Source: a virus. From it: DNA of 64,000 nucleotides. The stretch lies in the IMG/VR virus record IMGVR_UViG_3300017917_000601, positions 1-64,000 of that record; one strand, written 5' to 3'. This document shows positions 38,431-45,597 of the stretch, one piece after another. Below the pieces are notes generated by a model, which was not told the origin of the DNA, did not search any database, and saw nothing but the letters and a program-made list of their open reading frames with translations. The position numbers were made by a program, and so were the translations under genes. The first letter of the stretch is position 1, and each line of letters begins with the position of its first letter.

Positions 38431-39216
38431 ATGTTTTTTAAAAAATCTACAATATACCTAGACTGTTATACAACCCAAACACATGTTTATGATCTATTCA
38501 AAATTGAATCGGCCAAAAAACACGTTCCTGATTGGTTTAGGGAGTTGCCTAACACGTTTGACGACCCTCGTTCGATAATTCCAATACCTACTGCAAAAAC
38601 TTGCTCAGGTATTGCTAGTTTTTTTAGAACTGGATTTATTATTCCATTATGGTCTGATGCTAAACTAGGTTATGCTCCTATACCCAACGGTTACACTACT
38701 ACTATTCAACCAGTTACACAGTTCTCTGATCAACTAACAAAGTGTCAGATACACGAACAAAAACAAATTGGCAAGGATTTTATGCCTGATAATCTCTATG
38801 CTCATTTTAAAATATTTTCCCCTTGGGTTTTTGAGTGTAGTGAAAATATCGACTGGCTGTGGTTGCAACCAACATATAACTTTAAAGAACCAGATAGCAT
38901 AACAGTCTTACCTGGTGTACTAGACTTTAAGTATAATTCAAATGTTTTTATTAATTTTAGCATAAGAAAAACCAGCCCGTCTAATTCACCTAACTTACTA
39001 AGTTTAGAAGCAGGACAACCGTTAGTTCATTTAGTTCCAATAACTGATAAAGAAGTTATTGTTAGAAATCACATTGTAACTGTTGACCAATGGAATAAGA
39101 TTTCTCAAAAAAATAACAGAGTATTCTTTTCTAATAATCACAACAAAAAACGAAAACTATTGCAGGAGCAAGAAGTTTTAAAAAGCAAGTGCCCTTTTGG
39201 ATTTAAAAAATTATGA
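38431..39216 (+). CDS. conserved phage protein of unknown function beside oxygenases (261 aa)
   Basis: A 261-aa beta-rich protein. HVPDWFRELPNTF (about 31-43), TAKTCSGIASFFRTGFIIPL (about 54-73), WSDAKLGYA, and AHFKIFSPWVFECSENIDWL (about 124-143) are the most distinctive segments. From memory, a protein with the GFIIP.W.D pattern recurs in marine phages next to 2OG-Fe(II) oxygenases. The last residues are basic with a CPFG end. AGAGG lies 8 nt before the ATG. The stop overlaps the next oxygenase start (ATGA). Confidence 0.6.
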   Translation: MFFKKSTIYLDCYTTQTHVYDLFKIESAKKHVPDWFRELPNTFDDPRSIIPIPTAKTCSGIASFFRTGFIIPLWSDAKLGYAPIPNGYTTTIQPVTQFSDQLTKCQIHEQKQIGKDFMPDNLYAHFKIFSPWVFECSENIDWLWLQPTYNFKEPDSITVLPGVLDFKYNSNVFINFSIRKTSPSNSPNLLSLEAGQPLVHLVPITDKEVIVRNHIVTVDQWNKISQKNNRVFFSNNHNKKRKLLQEQEVLKSKCPFGFKKL

Positions 39217-39758
39217 TAGCAGACCACGCATTTAGACCCAACGTTTATACACCTGAAGAGTGTGCAGAAATATGCCGACTCATGGAGGCAAACATCAATG
39301 TAGCGATACGAGATTTACCAAGCAAAGACTCAGTTAAAACTTCTAAAGTCGGCATGGTAGAATTTGGAAAAGTCAAAGATAAATTAGAAAAATTCAAAAA
39401 TATATGCCTCGACGGTAATAAACATTTATTTGGTTTTGATCTTTTTCAGTACACAGACCTAGAATATTTGATGTATAATGTCTACGACGTCGGTGGGGAA
39501 TACAGCTGGCACATTGATGGTAGCCGTGGAGAAATTAAAGATATTAAACTAACTGCACTACTTAATGTAAGTACTGAACCATATGAAGGCGGAGAATTAG
39601 AAGTATTCTTTAGTTCTAAACCAGAACCCATTACCCAATTTAGAGCGCCAGGATCATTTTTTATTTTCCCTAGCTGGATGCCACATCGGGTTACTCCAGT
39701 AACTAGTGGCCGTAGAACAACCATTACCTTATTTTTACAAGGCCCAAATTTTAGATAA
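39213..39758 (+). CDS. 2OG-Fe(II) oxygenase, prolyl-4-hydroxylase-like (181 aa)
   Basis: A 181-aa jelly-roll dioxygenase of the prolyl 4-hydroxylase/PKHD type. The iron triad and co-substrate site are clear: His-x-Asp in YSWHIDGSRG (about 95), distal His in FFIFPSWMPHRVTPVTSG (about 157), and Arg in GRRTTITLFL. YEGGELEVFF is the usual strand between them. It would couple 2-oxoglutarate decarboxylation to hydroxylation of an unknown substrate. It is translationally coupled to the preceding gene. Confidence 0.85.
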   Translation: MIADHAFRPNVYTPEECAEICRLMEANINVAIRDLPSKDSVKTSKVGMVEFGKVKDKLEKFKNICLDGNKHLFGFDLFQYTDLEYLMYNVYDVGGEYSWHIDGSRGEIKDIKLTALLNVSTEPYEGGELEVFFSSKPEPITQFRAPGSFFIFPSWMPHRVTPVTSGRRTTITLFLQGPNFR

Positions 39759-39768
39759 AAGGATCAAT

Positions 39769-40362
39769 ATGAATATTCACAGCCTATTTCCACAACCAGT
39801 TGCTCAAGTTAATCTTAATAGAAAATTAACTGAAGAAGAGTACAACTGCATAATGACTCAAGAGTTAAGGCCAGATTTTGTAAATGCTATTAGTAATGAT
39901 TTTAAAGTATTGGATCGTCCAGAACTAAAACAAATCAAAGCGTTTTGTGAGTACTATACAAACATTTTCTTTGAAAAAGTATTTGATCCCATGACAGAGA
40001 TAAAACCACAGTTAACTCTTAGTTGGGTAAACTATAATAAAAAAGGTGATTGGTGTAACGAACACAATCATTCAAATAGCGTTATTAGTGGTGTATTTTA
40101 TGTACAGACCTACGACAATGATGCTATTATGTTTCATAATGAACCACAGTTTAGACAGCTATCTTGGTTAAATCGAGAAGACAATCCATGGAACGCTGAA
40201 ATGGCAATGTTTCCTGCAATCGAAGGCGACCTATTGTTGTTCAAATCTGATATGAAGCATCGAGTAGTACCAGTGCAACACGATAAAGTGCGTGTGAGTT
40301 TAGCGTTTAATGCATGGATCAGCGGTGATATTGGTGACGACTTGAGTGCTTTAAAACTCTAA
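39769..40362 (+). CDS. 2OG-Fe(II) oxygenase, PF13759-like (197 aa)
   Basis: A 197-aa protein starting MNIHSLFPQPVAQVNL. The ATG at 39769 has AAAGGAT 6 nt upstream and avoids overlap with the preceding gene, so a longer frame from 39706 is rejected. HNHSNSVISGVFYVQ (about 95-109) holds the iron-binding His and the small-residue turn, and DMKHRVVPV and KVRVSLAFNAW supply the distal His and Arg. The reaction type is as for its neighbours; the substrate is unknown. Confidence 0.82.
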   Translation: MNIHSLFPQPVAQVNLNRKLTEEEYNCIMTQELRPDFVNAISNDFKVLDRPELKQIKAFCEYYTNIFFEKVFDPMTEIKPQLTLSWVNYNKKGDWCNEHNHSNSVISGVFYVQTYDNDAIMFHNEPQFRQLSWLNREDNPWNAEMAMFPAIEGDLLLFKSDMKHRVVPVQHDKVRVSLAFNAWISGDIGDDLSALKL

Positions 40363-40371
40363 GGATCTATT

Positions 40372-40947
40372 ATGCAGATTTATGAAAATATATTACCTAA
40401 TGCGCTACTAAGAAAAGTACAAGACGTTGTATTACACGACGGAACACCGTGGCAGTTTACAACTACTACTAACCAATCTGCTACTGATAAGTTATACGGA
40501 TATAGTTGGGGGCATATTGCTTTGGATCAAAACGGCCCAAAAACTGCGGCAGCTGACGTATTACACACTGCGATTTTAATTGCTTTAGAAAACGCTGAAC
40601 AACCTGTCAAAGAAATTTATAGAATACGATTAGGTCTACTAACTGTTACACACGAACGTAGAGTAAACGATCCTCATATAGATATAGATGTTCCGCATAA
40701 AACTGGTTTAATCTATCTCAACGAAGCTGACGGCCCGACTATATTTTATGAAAACAAATATAACACTAGCAGTAGGCTAAAAGGCATGCAATATTTAGAA
40801 AAGGTAATAGGTGATAAGTTAAAAATTGCAGAAGAAGTTGATCCAGTAGTCAATCGAATGGTCATATTTGATGGATTAACTTATCACTCTAGCACTACGC
40901 CTACTACTGTTCCAAGGCGTGTTGTGTTAAACTTTAACTTTAATTAA
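40372..40947 (+). CDS. 2OG-Fe(II) oxygenase (191 aa)
   Basis: A 191-aa dioxygenase with His-x-Asp in NDPHIDIDVPHKTGLIYLN (about 101-119), distal His in FDGLTYHSSTTPT (about 164-176) and Arg in RRVVLNFNF. It is the third oxygenase in a row. AGGAT lies 6 nt before the ATG. The stop shares TTAA with the convergent 135-aa gene. Confidence 0.8.
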   Translation: MQIYENILPNALLRKVQDVVLHDGTPWQFTTTTNQSATDKLYGYSWGHIALDQNGPKTAAADVLHTAILIALENAEQPVKEIYRIRLGLLTVTHERRVNDPHIDIDVPHKTGLIYLNEADGPTIFYENKYNTSSRLKGMQYLEKVIGDKLKIAEEVDPVVNRMVIFDGLTYHSSTTPTTVPRRVVLNFNFN

Positions 40948-41351
40948 TGACTATGTCCGTGTATTTTGCAAAAAGGCTCTTCTTCAGATTTTGGCCTTAG
41001 TAACGGTAATAGTTTTATATCTAACGGCATTACAGATCTTTCGCCTGCGCTGGCGTAATACCAAACACCGTTTTCCATAAGATAATAATCTTCACAGAAG
41101 AACTTCTCAAAATGTCTCATGAAATCAGCAAAGTTAAAAAATGTCAGTGCAGGCGTAGCTACATCTGCTGGTTGATTTGCTGATTCTGTAATATATTTTT
41201 GAGAACCTTGATCAATCAAAGTTTTTACACGAGCTTGATCTTTCCAGTGTGATTGTAAGCAAGGTGCAAGATTGACGTAATCTCCAGATTCGCACATTAT
41301 TGCCTTAATAATTTTTCCTTCTAATATTGCGATAGCTGATTTGGTCTCCAT
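40944..41351 (-). CDS. protein of unknown function (135 aa)
   Basis: A 135-aa protein starting METKSAIAILEGKIIKAIMC, with an apparent beta-hairpin then LAPCLQSHWKDQARVKTLID, and FFNFADFMRHFEKFFCEDYY in the middle. The C-terminus FCKIHGHSH is Cys/His-rich and might bind metal. AAAGGAAC lies before the ATG. It is antisense to nothing but shares its stop with the oxygenase. No family is recognised. Confidence 0.58.
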   Translation of the reverse strand: METKSAIAILEGKIIKAIMCESGDYVNLAPCLQSHWKDQARVKTLIDQGSQKYITESANQPADVATPALTFFNFADFMRHFEKFFCEDYYLMENGVWYYASAGERSVMPLDIKLLPLLRPKSEEEPFCKIHGHSH

Positions 41352-41422
41352 AATGTTCCTTTGTGGTTATCTATTACTTAGTAGATTCTAAAATACTTTA
41401 TTTTTCTTTAGAAAAACTGCTG

Positions 41423-41430
41423 TATAAATA
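41423..41430 (+). promoter_or_regulatory. T4-type late promoter, distal
   Basis: An exact TATAAATA in the 140-bp gap before the Cys-rich triplet, 62 nt before the ATG at 41492. Confidence 0.55.
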
Positions 41431-41455
41431 GCATTGTACTGCCTTCCCAAATAAA

Positions 41456-41463
41456 GATAAATA
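41456..41463 (+). promoter_or_regulatory. T4-type late promoter, proximal
   Basis: GATAAATA followed by CTAGTAG, 28 nt before the ATG at 41492 and upstream of its AGAGGA site. Two late promoters in tandem suggest high late expression of this cluster. Confidence 0.6.
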
Positions 41464-41491
41464 CTAGTAGATTATTGGCAGAGGAAAAAAC

Positions 41492-42028
41492 ATGGCATCA
41501 TTGCAAAGTTCCACAGTTAGCGGAAACATTACAGCTAGCACCGGTGTTTATAAAGCTGGAGGCAACCAAACCCCATGGTATCGTATTCAGCATTGTGCTG
41601 ATGCTACTAGCACAAGCATTTGTAATCCAACTTATTCATGCGGTTGGTTACATATTAGAACACCGTTACCTGCTACAAACGCGGCTAGCGGTATTGGTTG
41701 GAATCCAAACATTGTAGAAGTCGTTGGTTTTCATACATACAGCGGTGAAGTTACTAGCGATTTTAAAGCTATTGTGAATAATAGCGGATACAGTGATAAT
41801 GCTTGGTACGGGAATCAAATTCGAGCAAATCAAAGTAACTATAGTAGTATGGTTGTTTATCAGTCATCTAACAACTACGGAGGTCTCAGACGTGTATGCA
41901 TTGCTGTTCCAAAGATAGGTTGTTGTTGCCAGGGGTGGATTTGGATACGCTGGTGGAATAACAGTGGCTATCGTGCTGACTTTGCTTGGGGAGTCGGTGC
42001 AAATAGTTCGAGCTCCTCAATATTTTAA
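41492..42028 (+). CDS. Cys-Cys-Cys protein, copy 1 of 3 (178 aa; putative virion tip/decoration protein)
   Basis: A 178-aa beta-rich protein with a fibre-like start (MASLQSSTVSGNITASTGVY). Conserved segments shared with the next two genes are WLHIRTPLP, GWNPNIVEVVGFHTYSGEVT (about 70-89), DFKAIVNN, WYGNQIRAN, GGLRRVCIAVPKIGCCCQGW (about 130-149) and WIRWW. The invariant Cys triplet and repeated W/Y/G pattern suggest a compact domain. No database family is recognised. Two late promoters upstream suggest a virion role. Confidence 0.65.
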   Translation: MASLQSSTVSGNITASTGVYKAGGNQTPWYRIQHCADATSTSICNPTYSCGWLHIRTPLPATNAASGIGWNPNIVEVVGFHTYSGEVTSDFKAIVNNSGYSDNAWYGNQIRANQSNYSSMVVYQSSNNYGGLRRVCIAVPKIGCCCQGWIWIRWWNNSGYRADFAWGVGANSSSSSIF

Positions 42029-42037
42029 GGATATAAA

Positions 42038-42562
42038 ATGGCAAGTTTACAAGGAACGACAGTTAACGGATTACTGACAATAACAGGACAGACTGTTCTT
42101 GCAGGGAATTCAAATATTAGCCCATGGGTGCAATTAAGCCACTGTCCTACACAATACTCTGTAGCAAATAATAGATTACACGTAAGAACACCGATCCCGG
42201 GAAACGCAATGGGTTGGAATCCGTTTATTTTGGAAGTAGTTGGTTATCATACATATAGCGGTGAAGTTACAGAAGATTTTAAAGCTGTTATGAATGTTAA
42301 CGGTAGTCAAGGATCTCCTACTGGGTGGTACGGTAGTCAAATTTTTTCAAATAATGGTACAAACACAGCACCGTTTGTATATCTATCCAACAGTACATAC
42401 GGTGGTGAACATCGCGTATGTTTTTCAGTAAACATGGTTAGCTGTTGTTGTACTGGAAATATTTGGGTAAGATGGTTTAATGGTTCAAGTTATTGGAATA
42501 GTTTTGCTTGGGCAACTGCTTCGTCTAGCGATAGCCAGGCTAGTCCAGTTAAGCAATTTTAA
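42038..42562 (+). CDS. Cys-Cys-Cys protein, copy 2 of 3 (174 aa)
   Basis: A 174-aa paralogue: MASLQGTTVNGLLTITGQTV, LHVRTPIPG, GWNPFILEVVGYHTYSGEVT, DFKAVMNVNG, WYGSQIFSN, EHRVCFSVNMVSCCCTGNIW and VRWF. It is closest to copy 3 at the Cys motif (SCCCTGN). AAGGATATAA precedes the ATG, with 9 nt between genes. Confidence 0.65.
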   Translation: MASLQGTTVNGLLTITGQTVLAGNSNISPWVQLSHCPTQYSVANNRLHVRTPIPGNAMGWNPFILEVVGYHTYSGEVTEDFKAVMNVNGSQGSPTGWYGSQIFSNNGTNTAPFVYLSNSTYGGEHRVCFSVNMVSCCCTGNIWVRWFNGSSYWNSFAWATASSSDSQASPVKQF

Positions 42563-42577
42563 AGAGATAAGTACAAC

Positions 42578-43123
42578 ATGGCAACATTTAACGTAAACAC
42601 AACAATTAATGGAGACTTTACTAGTTCAACTGCTATTTTAGACGGACAAAGTGACATGACTGAGTGGTATCAGCTCAATCATTGTGTTTGTCCAAGTAGT
42701 GACGGGACTAGTGACTGTATTGGTAACGGTAGACCATATCTGCATGTTAGAACACCAATACCTGCAGACGAGTCTGCAGGTGTAGGTTGGGGGCCTTACA
42801 TTTTAGAAGTAGTTGGATATCACAGCTACTCAGGAGAGAGATGGCACGATTTTAAAGCTATTGTAAACACAACCGGTGATGGTACAAATTCTTGGTACGG
42901 AAGCCAAGTCCGTGTTAATACTGGTAATGCTAGTTCTGAACCGTTTGTGTATAGATCTTCAAGCACTTATGGCGGATTTAGACGTATGTGTTTTGCTATT
43001 GGTAAAATTAGCTGTTGCTGTACTGGAAACCTATGGGTTCGTATTTGGACTAACAGTGGGTTTAGAGCTAGTTTTCCATGGGCTACAGAAACTGCTAATA
43101 CAAACAGCACACTAAGATTTTAA
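42578..43123 (+). CDS. Cys-Cys-Cys protein, copy 3 of 3 (181 aa)
   Basis: A 181-aa paralogue: MATFNVNTTINGDFTSSTAI, LHVRTPIPAD, GWGPYILEVVGYHSYSGERW, DFKAIVNTTG, WYGSQVRVN, FRRMCFAIGKISCCCTGNLW and VRIW. It carries two additional Cys near CVCPSSDGTSDC. A short spacer with AGAGATAAG precedes the ATG. Confidence 0.65.
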   Translation: MATFNVNTTINGDFTSSTAILDGQSDMTEWYQLNHCVCPSSDGTSDCIGNGRPYLHVRTPIPADESAGVGWGPYILEVVGYHSYSGERWHDFKAIVNTTGDGTNSWYGSQVRVNTGNASSEPFVYRSSSTYGGFRRMCFAIGKISCCCTGNLWVRIWTNSGFRASFPWATETANTNSTLRF

Positions 43124-43135
43124 AGGAAAAAGATT

Positions 43136-43534
43136 ATGTATCATTACAGATGGCAAATTGCTAGAGTTGATGGATTTCAGCAACACCCCGAGTTAACATT
43201 AGAAAATGTTATTGCTGAAGTATATTGGGAATTAGAAGTAAGAGACACAAGTGACATGAGTGTTCATTACATTCGTGCAATGACTAAACTTCCAGATCCT
43301 ACACCAAACGATTTTACTGATTATATTGATTTAAATCATACCGATATTTTATCAATGGTATGGTCAGTCGAAGGCGGTAGAGAAGCACTTGAACAGAGAG
43401 CTAAACAAGAGCTAGATGAATTAAGAAATCCTGCTACAAAGATTCAAACATTACCAAAACACTGGTTAGCAGATTGCTGTCCAGATGGTACAAATATTGA
43501 TTTAGCCGGAGCAGTTAGTTCTTCCGAAGGTTAA
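43136..43534 (+). CDS. protein of unknown function (132 aa), possibly fibre-associated
   Basis: A 132-aa protein: a beta-strand start (MYHYRWQIARVDGFQQHPEL), EVYWELEVRDTSDMSVHYIR, then a helix (GGREALEQRAKQELDELRNP) and a C-terminus containing CCPDG. The layout recalls small cyanophage proteins found beside tail-fibre genes, but I cannot assign a family. AAAGGAAAAAG lies before the ATG. Confidence 0.55.
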   Translation: MYHYRWQIARVDGFQQHPELTLENVIAEVYWELEVRDTSDMSVHYIRAMTKLPDPTPNDFTDYIDLNHTDILSMVWSVEGGREALEQRAKQELDELRNPATKIQTLPKHWLADCCPDGTNIDLAGAVSSSEG

Positions 43535-43536
43535 GC

Positions 43537-43764
43537 ATGAGTTTAAAAGATACAGTTACACATTTTAAAGATATCGTTGTAAAAGCTGGTCAAACACTTG
43601 ACGAAGCAATTGAAGAAAATCGCAAGCAGGGAAAAATTAAATTAGACATCTGCAAACAATGCGAAAACTTTAATATGTCTACGAGATTTTGTGGAATATG
43701 TCATTGCTTTATGCCAGCAAAAACTCGAATACCAGGAATGAAATGTCCAATTGACAAGTGGTAA
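43537..43764 (+). CDS. small zinc-ribbon protein (75 aa; DUF6171-like)
   Basis: A 75-aa protein with an N-terminal helix (LKDTVTHFKDIVVKAGQTLD) and a C-terminal zinc-ribbon-like region: CKQCENF (about 39-45), CGICHCFM (about 52-59) and CPIDKW at the end. The order CxxC, CxxCxC.., C-P-[IL]-x-K-W resembles the small DUF6171-type proteins of phages, whose role is unknown. It is followed at once by a strong terminator. Confidence 0.65.
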   Translation: MSLKDTVTHFKDIVVKAGQTLDEAIEENRKQGKIKLDICKQCENFNMSTRFCGICHCFMPAKTRIPGMKCPIDKW

Positions 43765-43790
43765 AAAAAAGGGCTCTAAGAGCCCTTTTT
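43763..43790. terminator. bidirectional terminator between convergent operons
   Basis: GGGCTC (771-776), TAA loop, GAGCCC (780-785), with A8 before and T5 after, extending the stem by A-T pairs. It serves the plus-strand cluster and, on the other strand, the S74 fibre gene ending at 43803. Confidence 0.88.
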
Positions 43791-43802
43791 ATTCTTTCTA
43801 GT

Positions 43803-45224
43803 TTATTTTCTTAAACTATCAATTTCAGCTTTTAATGATTTAACAGCTTCGATCAAATAAGCAGTAAGTCTGTTATAACAAACTCCATCTGGCTTACCGT
43901 CTTTTAACTGCACCAAGTTGGGTAAAACTTCGTAAACTTGTTCAGCAATAAGTCCTGCTTCGTTCTTATTATCTGAACCTGCTGTACGATCGTATGTAAC
44001 ACCGTTTAACATTAAAATCTTGTCTAGAGCATCCATAATTGGGTTAACATTCTCTTTGTAAGCAATACTTGAGTTTTCAGTAATTGTTCCAGAGAATGTA
44101 GCGTTACCGTTATTAGCCAGTGTTAATGCGTTAATACCGTTAGTTGACCAAGAGCCGCCAGATGCATTATTAGTTGCATTAACCCAAAATCTTAAAGAAC
44201 CACCAGTATTAGTATTACCAGCAACGATTTCGTTGTTACCGTTATTGCCTAATTGTAGTACGTTCCAGCTTAGGCCTGCTGAATAGCTATCGCTACTGTC
44301 ATATCTTGCCTTAATTGTGTTGCCGCTAGCTACAGTTAATGCGCCAGCAACACTAGTTGCACCGGTAATTGATGCTCCGCCACTTGCTACTGTTAGGCCG
44401 CCAGTGATGTTTGCACCACCAGTACTAACTGTTAACTGACCACCAATTGTGCTTGCCGCGCCAGTAAACAAGTTTCCACTAATACCAACGCCGCCAGTGA
44501 CTACTAACGTGCCAGAGGTAGAATTAGTTGCCGCGGTTCCTGCAGTAAATGTTGTTGCCGCATTAGATGTTAATGTAGTAAATGCACCAGTGCCGCGTGT
44601 GGTAGCACCAATGTTCATACCATTAATGTTACCTGCGGTTGCTGATGTAATAGTAATTGTACCAGCACCAGTTGTTGTGATACTTTGATTGTTAGTACCA
44701 GTGTCTAAGTTAACTGCACCGTTAGCGGCTAAAGTAGTAAATGCACCAGTGCCGCGTGTAGTAGCACCAATGTTCATTCTATTGATGTTACCAGCAGTTC
44801 CTGGGTTAATTGTAACAGTACCAGTTCCAGTTGGTTGGAAACTAAATGTTGCGTTTGTTCCATTAGCAGTAATATTACCTGTTACGGTTAAGTCTGAAAT
44901 GTTTGCCGCGCCACCGTTTTGACTTACAATAATATAATCAGTTCCATCAGAAGCTAGTGTAATACTAGTTCCTGTACCAACTGTTTGTGTGCTAGTTCCT
45001 GATGAGCCGTTGCCGCGAAATACACCACTCGGAGATGATAGAGTTATATTACCGCTGGCAGCATTGAAGAAACTTTGAGACACACCGCTAATTAAAGTTG
45101 GGTTAGGAACTGTAACTGTATAACTAGTTCCTGTAAACTTTGTAAAAACACCTTCACCCGGCGTAACTTGTGTAGTTGTCGTAGTGGTCGATGCTGTTTG
45201 TAGTACGGTATTATAACGTGCCAT
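43803..45224 (-). CDS. tail fibre with C-terminal S74 chaperone (473 aa)
   Basis: A 473-aa fibre: Ser/Thr/Gly-rich shaft with repeated units (FSFQPTGTGTVTINPGTAGN; NGMNIGATTRGTGAFTTLTS twice; GGLTVASGGASITGATSVAG), then the S74 intramolecular chaperone from SSIAYKENVNPIMDALDKIL with Ser and Lys five residues apart, and AGLIAEQVYEVLPNLVQL. The module would drive trimerisation and then cleave itself off. A terminator follows the gene. Confidence 0.85.
   Translation of the reverse strand: MARYNTVLQTASTTTTTTQVTPGEGVFTKFTGTSYTVTVPNPTLISGVSQSFFNAASGNITLSSPSGVFRGNGSSGTSTQTVGTGTSITLASDGTDYIIVSQNGGAANISDLTVTGNITANGTNATFSFQPTGTGTVTINPGTAGNINRMNIGATTRGTGAFTTLAANGAVNLDTGTNNQSITTTGAGTITITSATAGNINGMNIGATTRGTGAFTTLTSNAATTFTAGTAATNSTSGTLVVTGGVGISGNLFTGAASTIGGQLTVSTGGANITGGLTVASGGASITGATSVAGALTVASGNTIKARYDSSDSYSAGLSWNVLQLGNNGNNEIVAGNTNTGGSLRFWVNATNNASGGSWSTNGINALTLANNGNATFSGTITENSSIAYKENVNPIMDALDKILMLNGVTYDRTAGSDNKNEAGLIAEQVYEVLPNLVQLKDGKPDGVCYNRLTAYLIEAVKSLKAEIDSLRK
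44573..44803 (-). repeat. internal direct repeat in the S74 fibre gene
   Basis: A stretch of about 65 bp is repeated with few changes at about 44575-44640 and 44735-44800, encoding MNIGATTRGTGAFTTL twice. It is a coding repeat of the fibre shaft, a likely site for recombination with other fibre genes. Confidence 0.7.
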
Positions 45225-45245
45225 ATCTTATCTCTCTTTTTTCTA

Positions 45246-45578
45246 TTATGTAGTTGATGTTTCGATTCCGTAAACGTTAACGTTTACGCCGGCACCCGAT
45301 GACGATACTAGCACATATTTTCCAGCATCTAAAACTAGCCCTGTTCTTTCAAATACACCGTTTGGAACAATAGTTGTGCCCCATTCGATGAATTCACTTG
45401 AACCAGGTGAACTGCTTGATGTTGATAGTGCTAGTCTGATTGTCACAGACGAAGCCGATGTATTTGTAAAAGAAACGTTAAACACAGAGTAGTATCCAGC
45501 AGGTACAACATAAGCGTTTGTATATGTTGAAATGCTGCCTGATGATAACTGTGTTGTTCCTAGTCTTCCTGTTGCCAT
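45246..45578 (-). CDS. small structural protein (110 aa)
   Basis: A 110-aa beta-sandwich-like protein (MATGRLGTTQLSSGSISTYT, SVTIRLALSTSSSSPGSSEF, GKYVLVSSSGAGVNVNVYGI). It resembles small phage fibre-adaptor or decoration proteins similar in length and pattern to the 112-aa protein at 62.3 kb (VIGLSLTNLTEGIVLASIRL, LVLAGDMKVYIKSN). The location between two fibre genes supports a virion role. Confidence 0.6.
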   Translation of the reverse strand: MATGRLGTTQLSSGSISTYTNAYVVPAGYYSVFNVSFTNTSASSVTIRLALSTSSSSPGSSEFIEWGTTIVPNGVFERTGLVLDAGKYVLVSSSGAGVNVNVYGIETSTT

Positions 45579-45597
45579 TTAAATTTCTCCAATAGTT

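Noticed and set aside
44573-44803. Spaced near-identical repeats that could look like a CRISPR array
   Set aside because: Only two copies, the spacing is coding fibre sequence, and the repeat translates into a fibre motif; no CRISPR structure exists in the window.
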